The position numbers were made by a program, and so were the translations under genes. From Paenibacillus selenitireducens (GTDB lineage: Bacteria > Bacillota > Bacilli > Paenibacillales > Paenibacillaceae), in NCBI RefSeq assembly GCF_002021565.1, contig NZ_MSZX01000004.1, forward strand, positions 248,027 to 312,026: a stretch of DNA of 64,000 bases, read 5' to 3'. Of this stretch, positions 23,810 to 32,781 are shown piece after piece. Within the stretch, counting starts at the first letter, position 1; every line of letters begins with the position of its first letter. The notes under the pieces are model-generated. The model made no database searches and was not told the origin of the DNA. It was given only the letters and a program-made list of their open reading frames with translations.

Positions 23810-24406
23810 ATGAACAAGAGCTATGAAGTGGAATATTGCAATTTGGAGTTACGATTTGATCGAAGATATATCCAAAATCTGATTCGCGATTTGATTCATG
23901 AAGGCTACTCCTTGTATTGGAGTGAGAATGAGTCGTTATTTATTATCTCGGTTCGAACGGGGCGCAAGTTAGTGAAGCTCAAATTTCAACGGATTCATAA
24001 CCGGTACAAAATTGTAGGAAATTACACGATCAAGGATGAGAAACTGGCTGAATTTATGGAACGACTCATTGGCGATACGCGCGGTCATGCTGTTGTCAAA
24101 CGATTTAAAGACCGTCAAATCCTCATTGAAAGCATCCTATTTGGGGAACTTATATTACTGGTGGAGGTTTCCGGCGTGGATCACCGTATTATTTTCCAGA
24201 AGCGACCGCTTGTGACCACCGAAGAGATGATACGAGCCTTTCAATCCAAACGTGCGGAGGAACGCATTGGCGTGCTTCGAATGGAGCTTGATTATGAGTT
24301 AGCGAATCTATATGAAGCATTGGAACGCAAGGATGAGAAAGGGATTGATCAATGCAAGGAAAAGCTGCTCGTTCTGCGCAGTGAAATGCTGCAATTAGAG
24401 TGCTAA
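23810..24406 (+). CDS. Hypothetical protein with charged helical tail (198 aa)
   Basis: A good ribosome site (GAAGGGAGGAA) precedes the ATG. The protein is mixed alpha/beta in the first 140 residues (LELRFDRRYIQNLIRDLIHE, LFIISVRTGRKLVKLKFQRI) and ends in a long charged helix (ELANLYEALERKDEKGIDQC). It has no signal, no membrane helix and no recognised motif. It is a single-gene unit. I cannot assign a family. Confidence 0.7.
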   Translation: MNKSYEVEYCNLELRFDRRYIQNLIRDLIHEGYSLYWSENESLFIISVRTGRKLVKLKFQRIHNRYKIVGNYTIKDEKLAEFMERLIGDTRGHAVVKRFKDRQILIESILFGELILLVEVSGVDHRIIFQKRPLVTTEEMIRAFQSKRAEERIGVLRMELDYELANLYEALERKDEKGIDQCKEKLLVLRSEMLQLEC

Positions 24407-24427
24407 AACCGGCAGTGGGTATCATGG

Positions 24428-24454
24428 ACACCTCACGGTTGTTGGGGTGTTTTT
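24428..24454 (+). terminator. Intrinsic terminator
   Basis: ACACC and GGTGT enclose a short irregular stem-loop followed by TTTTT, just behind the hypothetical gene at 23810-24406. Confidence 0.65.
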
Positions 24455-24553
24455 GATGCGGAATAGGTTAGGGGTTCACTTCTGTATATAAAAAGAGTAA
24501 AATAGGTATATTGAGAAAATCTACATATATAAAGGTAAAGGGTGGAAAACCAA

Positions 24554-25963
24554 ATGTCTAAACAACAAATCGGTGTTATCGGTTTGGCGGTTATGGGGAA
24601 AAACCTCGCGCTAAACATTGAAAGCAGAGGCTTTACTGTATCCGTCTTTAATCGTTCCAGAGAGAAAACTGACGATCTGATTCAAGAAGCTCAAGGCAAG
24701 AACTTAGTTGGTACTTATTCCATTGAAGAATTCGTGCAATCCCTTGAAACACCTCGTAAGATTTTAATTATGGTACAAGCAGGTAACGCGACTGACGCGA
24801 CAATTGAACAACTTGTTCCACACCTAGACAAAGGTGACATCATTATTGATGGCGGTAACGCATACTTCCCTGATACCCAACGTCGCAGCAAAGATTTGGA
24901 AGCCAAAGGGTTCCGGTTCATCGGTACGGGCGTATCCGGCGGTGAAGAGGGCGCTTTGAAAGGTCCAGCAATTATGCCAGGCGGACAAGAGAGTGCTTAC
25001 CAATTGGTTGAGCCTATTTTGACTGCAATCTCTGCAAAAGTAGACGGCGATCCTTGTTGTACATACATCGGACCGGATGGTGCAGGTCACTACGTGAAGA
25101 TGGTTCATAACGGTATCGAATATGGCGATATGCAATTGATCTGTGAAGCTTATGATCTGTTGAAAAATGTTCTGAACGTTAACGCAGAAGAATTACATGA
25201 GATCTTCTCGGATTGGAATAAAGGCGAGTTAGACAGCTACCTTATCGAGATTACTGCAGATATCTTCTCTAAATATGATCCAGATACGAACAAACCCATG
25301 GTTGATGTGATTCTTGACTCCGCAGGCCAAAAAGGTACAGGAAAATGGACAAGCCAAAGTGCGCTTGATCTCGGCGTTCCTTTGTCGATGATTACGGAGT
25401 CTGTATTCTCCCGTTTCCTTTCTGCAATGAAAGAAGAACGTGTTCATGCAAGCAAATTGCTGAACGGACCCAAAACTTCGAAATTTGACGGCGATCGCGC
25501 TGCATTTATCGAGAATGTACGTAAAGCATTGTTCACAAGTAAAATCGTATCCTATGCTCAAGGCTTCGCACAAATGCGCGCTGCTTCCGATGAATATGGC
25601 TGGGATTTGAAATATGGCAACATTGCCATGATCTTCCGCGGGGGTTGTATCATTCGTTCCCGTTTCTTGCAAAACATTAAAGATGCGTATGATCGCGATG
25701 CAGGTCTTAAGAACTTGCTACTTGATCCATACTTCAAAGATATCGTTGACAACTACCAAGATGCGTGGAGACAAGTGGTTGCTGCCGCTGTGGCGAATGG
25801 GGTTCCGGTTCCAGGCATGTCCAGTGCTTTAGCTTATTATGACAGCTACCGTACCGAAAGATTGCCAGCGAACTTGCTTCAAGCACAACGTGATTACTTC
25901 GGCGCACATACGTTCAAACGTGTGGATAAAGAAGGAACATTCCACTTTAACTGGATGGATTAA
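24554..25963 (+). CDS. gnd: 6-phosphogluconate dehydrogenase, decarboxylating
   Basis: The 469-residue enzyme oxidises 6-phosphogluconate to ribulose 5-phosphate in the pentose phosphate pathway. The Rossmann start [24 protein letters not shown]-binding [41 protein letters not shown] and [19 protein letters not shown] (catalytic Lys and Glu) are complete. ATG 24554 is supported by AAAGGGTGG; GTG 24542 lacks a site. The long length is the Bacillus GndA/E. coli Gnd type. Confidence 0.96.
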   Translation: MSKQQIGVIGLAVMGKNLALNIESRGFTVSVFNRSREKTDDLIQEAQGKNLVGTYSIEEFVQSLETPRKILIMVQAGNATDATIEQLVPHLDKGDIIIDGGNAYFPDTQRRSKDLEAKGFRFIGTGVSGGEEGALKGPAIMPGGQESAYQLVEPILTAISAKVDGDPCCTYIGPDGAGHYVKMVHNGIEYGDMQLICEAYDLLKNVLNVNAEELHEIFSDWNKGELDSYLIEITADIFSKYDPDTNKPMVDVILDSAGQKGTGKWTSQSALDLGVPLSMITESVFSRFLSAMKEERVHASKLLNGPKTSKFDGDRAAFIENVRKALFTSKIVSYAQGFAQMRAASDEYGWDLKYGNIAMIFRGGCIIRSRFLQNIKDAYDRDAGLKNLLLDPYFKDIVDNYQDAWRQVVAAAVANGVPVPGMSSALAYYDSYRTERLPANLLQAQRDYFGAHTFKRVDKEGTFHFNWMD

Positions 25964-25973
25964 TATTTTCCGA

Positions 25974-26276
25974 TTAACGCTGCTTCGAGTAAATACCGTG
26001 CACAGCTTCCATCAATTGTTGACGGAGCTGATTGATTTCTTGATCGTACACCGTACGTCGATGAATTAAGAGCATGGCAACCTCGGCGAAATATTGGAAA
26101 TTGAGTAAAAGACGTGGCTGTGACAGATCCAATAAATTCGGGTCTTCATCAGCCACTCTTTTTTTAATCAGCTCCAATACATAAATAATATCTTCTCTGC
26201 AAAGGGAATGGTTCGGATCAAAAATGCGGTCTAACCGTTGATTGACGGCTTGTGTGTTGGAAATAGCCTCGGACAT
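25974..26276 (-). CDS. Hypothetical helical protein (100 aa)
   Basis: The ATG follows CTAGGAGTG. The protein looks entirely alpha-helical (REDIIYVLELIKKRVADEDP, YFAEVAMLLIHRRTVYDQEI). There is no known motif. It is convergent with gnd, with only ten bases between stop codons. Confidence 0.7.
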   Translation of the reverse strand: MSEAISNTQAVNQRLDRIFDPNHSLCREDIIYVLELIKKRVADEDPNLLDLSQPRLLLNFQYFAEVAMLLIHRRTVYDQEINQLRQQLMEAVHGIYSKQR

Positions 26277-26451
26277 AAGTGAGTTTCACTCCTAGTTCAA
26301 ATATTTGAAAATAGTATACTATCATCTTTACGAAAAACACCCCTATTTTATACATCCTTTTACATGTTGCAAATGTAATCTTTCTATAAAATGTGATATG
26401 ATATGGGAGGTTTTAGTTCACAGAAGATATGGCAAAAGAGGTGCTCATTCG

Positions 26452-26970
26452 TTGGAAAGTCCGAAAAACCGCAATATTATTCTTATTGGATTTATGGGAA
26501 CTGGAAAATCTACAGTAGGTCAAGCGATTGCTGAAACCTTAAATTATCAATTTGTAGATACCGATGCGTTAGTAGAAAAGAAGGCAGGATGTGCGATTTC
26601 CGAGATTTTTGCATCGCAGGGGGAAGCACATTTTCGTCAATTAGAGCATGAAGTGATCAAGGAAATACTACAAAATGAACGATTAGTTGTGTCAACGGGC
26701 GGAGGTTCGGTGCTTCGGGAAGATAATTGCGCTGTGATGCTGGCGAATGGGCAAGTTATTGCGTTAACGGCCGATACAGATCATATTATTCAACGTGTGT
26801 CGCAAGATCCGAATCGACCGTTATTGCAAGGAAATGTAGAAGAACGAGTACACACCTTAATGGCTCAGCGCAAAGATGCATATCAATTTGCGGATGTGAC
26901 AATCGATACAACAGGGGTTCCTGTTGAGAACATTGTTCGGACCATCCATGAACATCATATGAAGAAGTGA
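26452..26970 (+). CDS. aroK: Shikimate kinase
   Basis: The 172-residue enzyme phosphorylates shikimate in aromatic amino acid synthesis. The P-loop reads IGFMGTGKST, the shikimate-binding Asp is in FVDTDALVEKKAG, and VVSTGGGSVLRED and DPNRPLLQG (lid and adenine region) are present. I use TTG 26452 after AAAAGAGGTG, which restores the family length; the frame opens much earlier (26305) but that part is a Cys-rich non-homologous stretch. aroA, the next enzyme but one, lies 376 bases downstream. Confidence 0.93.
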   Translation: MESPKNRNIILIGFMGTGKSTVGQAIAETLNYQFVDTDALVEKKAGCAISEIFASQGEAHFRQLEHEVIKEILQNERLVVSTGGGSVLREDNCAVMLANGQVIALTADTDHIIQRVSQDPNRPLLQGNVEERVHTLMAQRKDAYQFADVTIDTTGVPVENIVRTIHEHHMKK

Positions 26971-26977
26971 AATTGGA

Positions 26978-27277
26978 TTATAACTGACTCCAGGCGAGCA
27001 TGCCGCCTTCCATATTCTTAAGACCTTGGATACCTAACTGCGTCATATATTCGCAAGCCCGTTCGCTGCGGTAACCGCTGCGGCAGATCATAATGATTTC
27101 GCCGGTTTGTTCGATTTCCTCCAAGCGCTCCGGGATTTGACCAAGAGGAATATGGATTGCACCGGGAATCATGCCTAGGGCAACTTCTTCGGGTTCGCGT
27201 ACATCTATCATGTTTAATGATTCACCGCGTTCCAGTCTTGCTTTTATTTCTTCAGGTTGTATTTGTTCAATTTCCAT
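26978..27277 (-). CDS. Rhodanese-like domain protein
   Basis: The 99-residue protein is a single rhodanese domain: LNMIDVREPEEVALGMIPGA, HIPLGQIPERLEEI and the active-site loop ICRSGYRS with Cys65. Such proteins carry persulfide sulfur for detoxification or sulfur transfer. It sits on the opposite strand between aroK and aroA, seven bases from the aroK stop. ATG 27277 follows TGGGGGTTTACGGT. Confidence 0.9.
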   Translation of the reverse strand: MEIEQIQPEEIKARLERGESLNMIDVREPEEVALGMIPGAIHIPLGQIPERLEEIEQTGEIIMICRSGYRSERACEYMTQLGIQGLKNMEGGMLAWSQL

Positions 27278-27346
27278 ACCGTAAACCCCCAATTCATAAA
27301 CAAACTAAGCCTTATTTTAACATATATTATTGAAGGAGAGAATCTA

Positions 27347-28636
27347 ATGGATGTAATTGTGACGCCAACCCCCCGTCTTGAGGGAGATATTCAAGCTTTA
27401 TCATCAAAAAATTATACGACGCGCTACTTGCTTGTTGCCGCGCTTGCGAATGGGACAAGTACGATCCATTATCCTGCGCATAGTGAAGATAGTGATGCGA
27501 TGCGCCGTTGTATCCGTGATCTCGGTGCGATCATCGAAGAAGATGACAAGAAAATCGTAATTACGGGCTTTGGCAATCATCCCAAAGATATCCGTGAATT
27601 GAATGTAGGGAACGCGGGTGCGGTATTGCGCTTTCTGATGGCTATCGCTTCGCTATGTCCCGATGTAACTTTCGTGAACACGTACCCCGATTCACTTGGC
27701 AAACGCCCGCATGACGATTTGATTGACTCCTTACAACAATTAGGCGTAGTTATTGAACATCAGGAAGGAAAACTGCCGATTACGATTCGTGGGGGACAAC
27801 CGAAAGGTGGTAAAATTACGGTATCTGGAAATGTAAGCTCGCAGTTCCTTAGTGCACTGCTATTCCTTACACCGATGCTTGAAGAAGATAGTGAGATTGA
27901 AGTACTGCATGACTTGAAATCCAAAGTCGTTGTAGGTCAAACGCTCGAAGTTTTAGAACAAGCTGGTATTATTATCCATGCTAGTGAAGATCTTATGCAC
28001 TACAAAGTGCCTGGACGCCAGCACTACCAAGCCAAAGAATATATTGTTCAAGGGGATTACCCTGGATCAGCGGCCGTTCTTGCTGCTGCAGCTGTGACGA
28101 ATTCCGATGTAAAAATTCATCGTTTAGCAGAGAATAGTAAACAGGGCGAACGGGCCATCGTCGATGTACTACGCATGATGGAAGTACCGCTTACGCATGA
28201 GCATGATATTGTACATGTGCAAGGGAACCAACGCTTAAAGGCGCTCGAATTTGATGGCGATGCTGCAACAGATGCGGTTCTTGCGATGGTAGCTGCGGCA
28301 GTGTTCGCAGAAGGGACCTCTCGATTCTATAATGTAGAGAACTTGCGCTACAAAGAATGTGATCGTATTACAGATTATTTGAACGAGCTTCGCAAAGCAG
28401 GTGCAAATGTGGAAGAGCGTCAAGCGGAGATCATCGTGCATGGCCGTCCAGAAGGTGTGGAAGGCGGAGTCGAGATCAATGCCCATTACGATCACCGCGT
28501 CATCATGGCTTTATCTGTTGTCGGTTTGCGGGCGAAAGCGCCGCTTCGTATTAAAGATGCCCACCATGTGGCGAAATCGTATCCGATCTTTTTTGATCAT
28601 ATGAAATCCATTGGTGCGCAAATCGAATGGGTCTAA
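27347..28636 (+). CDS. aroA: 3-phosphoshikimate 1-carboxyvinyltransferase (EPSP synthase), divergent
   Basis: The 429-residue protein shows the two-domain EPSP synthase layout: PTPRLEGDIQALSSK at the start, VSSQFLSALLFLTPML in the middle, and KECDRITDYLNELRKAGANV and HYDHRVIMALSVVGLR late. Two sites differ from the usual pattern. The first substrate loop reads SKNYTTR (Lys21, Asn22, Arg26) where SKSxSNR is common. The phosphoenolpyruvate/glyphosate loop reads NAGAVLRF (residues 89-96) where NAGTAMRP is typical. The ribosome site GAAGGAGAG supports ATG 27347. It likely makes EPSP from shikimate 3-phosphate and PEP; a second aroA elsewhere is possible. Confidence 0.9.
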   Translation: MDVIVTPTPRLEGDIQALSSKNYTTRYLLVAALANGTSTIHYPAHSEDSDAMRRCIRDLGAIIEEDDKKIVITGFGNHPKDIRELNVGNAGAVLRFLMAIASLCPDVTFVNTYPDSLGKRPHDDLIDSLQQLGVVIEHQEGKLPITIRGGQPKGGKITVSGNVSSQFLSALLFLTPMLEEDSEIEVLHDLKSKVVVGQTLEVLEQAGIIIHASEDLMHYKVPGRQHYQAKEYIVQGDYPGSAAVLAAAAVTNSDVKIHRLAENSKQGERAIVDVLRMMEVPLTHEHDIVHVQGNQRLKALEFDGDAATDAVLAMVAAAVFAEGTSRFYNVENLRYKECDRITDYLNELRKAGANVEERQAEIIVHGRPEGVEGGVEINAHYDHRVIMALSVVGLRAKAPLRIKDAHHVAKSYPIFFDHMKSIGAQIEWV

Positions 28637-28667
28637 GAAAGTCAACTATTCTGGAGGTGCTTGAAGT

Positions 28668-29099
28668 ATGTCATTTGAAAATCCTTCACGGGAAGAAATT
28701 CGTGAAATTCTTCGTCAGTCCCAAGTCATTGCTGTCGTAGGTCTCTCGGATAAGCCGGACCGGACATCCTATATGGTGTCTGAAGCCATGCAGAAAAAGG
28801 GGTATCGGATTATTCCCGTAAACCCTGCTGTTTCAGATTCGACGATCTTGGGAGAAAAGGTTTATGCATCACTCCAAGATATCAGAGAGAAAGTGGACAT
28901 TGTGAACGTGTTTCGTCGCAGCGAGTTCTGTGAGCCCGTAGCCGAGGAAGCTGTAACTATCGGAGCCAAAGTACTTTGGTTGCAATTAGGAATTCTCAAT
29001 GTTACTGCGGCAAACATCGCGTCTCGCGGCGGATTGCAAGTGATCATGGACCGTTGCATTAAAGTAGAGGATTCAATCTTATTGCCGAATGGCAAATAA
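28668..29099 (+). CDS. CoA-binding domain protein (YccU-like)
   Basis: The 143-residue protein is a lone CoA-binding Rossmann domain, as in succinyl-CoA ligase alpha: IAVVGLSDKPDRTSYMVSEA, MQKKGYRIIPVNP and KVLWLQLGILNVTAANIA, ending VIMDRCIKVE. Family members bind CoA; the physiological role is not established. It stands 31 bases behind aroA and 42 bases before the PTS gene, so one transcript across all is plausible. Confidence 0.88.
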   Translation: MSFENPSREEIREILRQSQVIAVVGLSDKPDRTSYMVSEAMQKKGYRIIPVNPAVSDSTILGEKVYASLQDIREKVDIVNVFRRSEFCEPVAEEAVTIGAKVLWLQLGILNVTAANIASRGGLQVIMDRCIKVEDSILLPNGK

Positions 29100-29141
29100 C
29101 AGCGAATGGGATCAACCCGGAGCTTGAGGGGAGGTTTAAGC

Positions 29142-31028
29142 ATGAGTGCGCTAGGAACATTACAACAGTTTGGGCGTGCAATAATGCTGCCAACCGTTGT
29201 TCTTCCTGTTGCATCCTTGATGTTGTTTCTCGGAAGCTTTCCTTGGGATCCGATCGGCCTGGAGTCGGTCGGACACATCTTGACGGTGGCTGGAAGTACA
29301 ATTTTTACGTTTTTGCCTTATATTTTTGCGGTAGGGGTAGCCTTGGGCCTCGGTAATAATGACGGGACGGCAGCAATCGCTGCTTTGATCGGGATTTTTA
29401 TCGTGGACCAGGTTACATCTTATTTTAGTTCGACACCGATGGAGCCTAGTATTCTCGTCGGTATTTTAATTGGTATTCTTGCGGGATACATAACGAATAG
29501 GTACAAGCATATACAGCTTCCGGAATATATCCAATTCTTCGGCGGACCCCGGTTCGTGCTGCTGGTTATGTGCTTCAGTACCCTAATCTTCGCTGCGTTA
29601 ATGACAATGATTGCTGAACCCTTAGAGCAGGGCGTCGTGGCATTAGGAAAGTTTCTATTGTCGCTTGGAGGCATTGGTGTCTTTCTATTTGGCGTCATGC
29701 AACGTGTGCTGGTCGTTGTTGGGCTCCATCATATTCTGAACAACGTATTCTTCTTCCAGGTGGGTTCATTTGAGACAACGGCAGGGCAGATTGTGCATGG
29801 GGATTTACCGCGTTTCTTTGCGGGAGATCCAACGGCGGGTCAATTCATGACCGGGTTGTATCCACTGACGATGTTTGCTATCCCTGCCATTGCATTTGCC
29901 ATTATTCAGGAAGCACGTGAAGATCTGAAGCCGAAAGTGAAAAAGATGTTTCTGATGTCCGCGTTTGTCAGCTTTTTGACCGGGATTACAGAACCGATTG
30001 AATTCGCTTTCCTATTCGTTGCACCTTATCTATTTGTCGTGCATGCACTCATTTCAGGATTTACCATGTGGTTATGCAGTTATTTGGATATTCACTTAGG
30101 CGTTTCCTTCTCCGGCGGCGCGATTGATTTCGTGCTGAGCAGTCACTTAGGGCGGAACCAATGGCTTCTCATCCCGATGGGATTAGCACTTGGATTAATC
30201 TATTATAATTTGTTCAGGTTCGCAATTAATAAATACAGGATACCCACGCCAGGACGCGAAGAGGGTTCCGTGCTCGATGATTGGGCAGGAAGTATACCTT
30301 ATCGTGCACCACTCATTCTGCAAGCGCTTGGCGGCAAAGAGAATATCGTCCAAATGGAAGCCTGCGTAACGCGCTTGCGATTGTCTGTCAAGAATGATCG
30401 GTTAATTGATCGGAGAGCACTGCGATTGCTAGGTTCAGCAGGGATGATTCGTCTCGGCGGCGGGGCTGTTCAAGTTGTCTTCGGGACTTACTCCGATATG
30501 ATTCGTGCGGAAATTATGAAGGTATTGAATAAAGATGTGGATCAGGTGCTATTCCATGCGCCAATGCAAGGCAAAATGATTCCGCTGGATGAAGTGCCGG
30601 ATCATATATTCGCGAAGAGATTGGTAGGCAACGGCGTGGCATTCATTCCCGATAAGGGGGAGATGGTTGCACCGCTTGCAGGCGAGATTATGACCATTTA
30701 CCCGACGCAGCATGCGATTGGCATCGTAACTGCAGAAGGATTGAATGTATTAATCCATCTGGGAATTGATACATCCTCACTAAATGGGTATGGCATTACG
30801 GTACTGGTAAAAGAAGGAGACCACGTGGAAGCGGGTCAACTGTTAATGAAATTCGATCTGGAGTATGTGAAGAAGCATGCAGCGTCGATCGTCACGCCGA
30901 TGGTGATTACCAACTCCGAAATTGTTAGATCATGGAGCTTCGCGCCGTACAAACCGGTGAAAAAAGGACAGGCTTCCGTCATGTCCGTAGTATTAAATGA
31001 TAGGAATGTTGGAGGGAATGCAGAATGA
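29142..31028 (+). CDS. PTS transporter EIICBA, glucose/N-acetylglucosamine family
   Basis: The 628-residue protein has domain order EIIC (about residues 1-390, eight to ten helices; FGRAIMLPTVVLPVAS, GLHHILNNVFFFQVG, GITEPIEFAFLFVAPYLF), EIIB (about 400-480; phospho-Cys in VQMEACVTRLRLSV) and EIIA (about 500-628; QHAIGIVTAEGLNVLIHLGI with both His). It imports and phosphorylates a sugar. The EIIC blocks look closest to the GlcNAc/glucose group, but the GH13 glucosidase in the same operon points to an alpha-glucoside, so the substrate stays open. ATG 29142 follows GAGGGGAGG. No HPr gene accompanies it. Confidence 0.9.
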   Translation: MSALGTLQQFGRAIMLPTVVLPVASLMLFLGSFPWDPIGLESVGHILTVAGSTIFTFLPYIFAVGVALGLGNNDGTAAIAALIGIFIVDQVTSYFSSTPMEPSILVGILIGILAGYITNRYKHIQLPEYIQFFGGPRFVLLVMCFSTLIFAALMTMIAEPLEQGVVALGKFLLSLGGIGVFLFGVMQRVLVVVGLHHILNNVFFFQVGSFETTAGQIVHGDLPRFFAGDPTAGQFMTGLYPLTMFAIPAIAFAIIQEAREDLKPKVKKMFLMSAFVSFLTGITEPIEFAFLFVAPYLFVVHALISGFTMWLCSYLDIHLGVSFSGGAIDFVLSSHLGRNQWLLIPMGLALGLIYYNLFRFAINKYRIPTPGREEGSVLDDWAGSIPYRAPLILQALGGKENIVQMEACVTRLRLSVKNDRLIDRRALRLLGSAGMIRLGGGAVQVVFGTYSDMIRAEIMKVLNKDVDQVLFHAPMQGKMIPLDEVPDHIFAKRLVGNGVAFIPDKGEMVAPLAGEIMTIYPTQHAIGIVTAEGLNVLIHLGIDTSSLNGYGITVLVKEGDHVEAGQLLMKFDLEYVKKHAASIVTPMVITNSEIVRSWSFAPYKPVKKGQASVMSVVLNDRNVGGNAE

Positions 31029-32746
31029 TACAGGGTATCGGCGCTTCATCAGGGATCGCAATTGGAAAAGCCTTTGTACTCCCGACGTGGGAATGGGATT
31101 TGCCTGATCAGCGGATAGATTCCATCGATTTAGCGAAAGAATTTGAGAGACTGTATGAAGGGGTTCGTACCTCCAAAAATGAGATAGAGTTTTTGAAGCA
31201 GGAGTTCCGGGAAGTCGTGGGACCTGATCAATCATCCATTTTTGATGCGCATTTGGCGATTTTGGAAGATCCGGTGTTCATGAGTGAAATTCAAGGGATT
31301 ATTGAACGTCAATACACGGCCGCTGAGGTCGCTGTCAAAGAAGCGATTGATCATTTTGTCAAAATGTTCGACCTGCTGGATGATGAATACATGAAAGAAC
31401 GTGCGCTAGATATTAAAGATGTGGGCAATCGTTTACTTAAACATTTACTTGGGGCGCCGGAAATTACGCTGCCTTCCGACACGAATCCGTATTTGCTGGT
31501 GGCCAAGGAATTATCGCCTTCCCAACTCGCGAATCTGAACCAGAACTATGTCTTAGGGATTGCCACCCTTCAAGGCGGGAGAACATCGCATTCTGCCATT
31601 ATGGCGCGTGCGCTGGGCATTCCATTCGTCCTTGGGCTTGAAGGCAAGCTGGATGATCCGATCCAGACGGGCGATATGCTTGTGATTGACGGCGGTGATG
31701 GTACAGTCTTTGTCAACCCTGCAGAAGAAGTATTGCTCGAATACACGCAGCTGCGCGATGAGCAGACGGAGAAGAAGAGTAAGCTGCGTCAGCTGGCGAA
31801 TGTTCCGGCTGTCACGGTAGATGGCACGGAAATGCGTCTTCAAGCGAATATCAGCTCGTTAAAAGAGTTGAATGTGGCTTTGTCGCATGGTGCTTGCGGT
31901 GTGGGATTGTTTCGAACGGAATTTCTGTATATGGACCGTCAACATTTTCCGGAAGAAGAAGAGCAATTCGACGTCTATCGAGAAGTCGCCGAGAAGGTGG
32001 GCGCGAATCATGTTGTGATTCGTACACTGGATATTGGCGGCGATAAGCATTTGGATTATTTTGCGCTGCCTGAAGAAGATAATCCCTTTTTAGGTTACCG
32101 GGCGATACGGATCTGTCTAGACCGTAAAGAACTATTCAAGACGCAGCTGCGTGCGATTCTGCGTGCGAGCCATTACGGCAATGTGAAGATTATGTATCCG
32201 ATGATCTCATCCTTGGATGAAGTTCGTGAAGCGAACGAGGTTTTGGCCGAAGCAAAGAGGGAGCTTGATCAGAAAGGGCTTCCTTATAATGCACAGATTC
32301 CCGTCGGCATCATGGTGGAAGTCCCTGCTGCCGTAACCATTGCGGATTTGCTGGCTGATGAAGTGGATTTCTTCAGTATTGGCACGAATGATTTGGTGCA
32401 ATACGTGCTTGCCGTGGATCGAATGAACGAGCAAATTTCGCATATGTATAATCCGTTCCATCCTGCTATTCTAAGACTGCTCCGTATGACGGTGGAAGCT
32501 GCGAAAACGAAGGGAATACCGATCAGCGTGTGCGGCGAGTTGGCTGGTGATGAGCGGGCCTTAGCCCTTTGGGTCGCATTAGGGGTCCATGACCTTAGTA
32601 TGTCCGCGCACTCTATTTTACATCTGAAGAGCCGTGTTCTGGAAATGCGGAAAACCGATTGTCTGGAACTGAAAGACAAATTATATCAATGCCGTACACA
32701 TCGTGAGATTGAACAGTTACTTCATGAATTCGCCTTGCATAAATAA
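31025..32746 (+). CDS. ptsP: Phosphoenolpyruvate-protein phosphotransferase (PTS enzyme I)
   Basis: The 573-residue enzyme I takes phosphate from PEP and gives it to HPr. The swivelling domain has LQGGRTSHSAIMARALGIPF with the active His. The PEP-binding barrel has GLFRTEFLYMDR, TLDIGGDKHLDYF, GIMVEVPAAVTIADLLA, FFSIGTNDLVQYVLA and VCGELAGD with the catalytic Cys. The ATG overlaps the EIICBA stop (ATGA). A dedicated enzyme I inside a sugar-specific operon, without ptsH, suggests a second copy in addition to a general ptsHI. Confidence 0.95.
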   Translation: MIQGIGASSGIAIGKAFVLPTWEWDLPDQRIDSIDLAKEFERLYEGVRTSKNEIEFLKQEFREVVGPDQSSIFDAHLAILEDPVFMSEIQGIIERQYTAAEVAVKEAIDHFVKMFDLLDDEYMKERALDIKDVGNRLLKHLLGAPEITLPSDTNPYLLVAKELSPSQLANLNQNYVLGIATLQGGRTSHSAIMARALGIPFVLGLEGKLDDPIQTGDMLVIDGGDGTVFVNPAEEVLLEYTQLRDEQTEKKSKLRQLANVPAVTVDGTEMRLQANISSLKELNVALSHGACGVGLFRTEFLYMDRQHFPEEEEQFDVYREVAEKVGANHVVIRTLDIGGDKHLDYFALPEEDNPFLGYRAIRICLDRKELFKTQLRAILRASHYGNVKIMYPMISSLDEVREANEVLAEAKRELDQKGLPYNAQIPVGIMVEVPAAVTIADLLADEVDFFSIGTNDLVQYVLAVDRMNEQISHMYNPFHPAILRLLRMTVEAAKTKGIPISVCGELAGDERALALWVALGVHDLSMSAHSILHLKSRVLEMRKTDCLELKDKLYQCRTHREIEQLLHEFALHK

Positions 32747-32781
32747 TAGTATAGGTCTATTACGAAGGCGAGGGACAAACG

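Noticed and set aside
26305-26451. 49-residue N-terminal extension of shikimate kinase
   Set aside because: It lacks a ribosome site, is Cys/His/Tyr-rich, and spans the promoter-like A/T region; TTG 26452 gives the normal family length.
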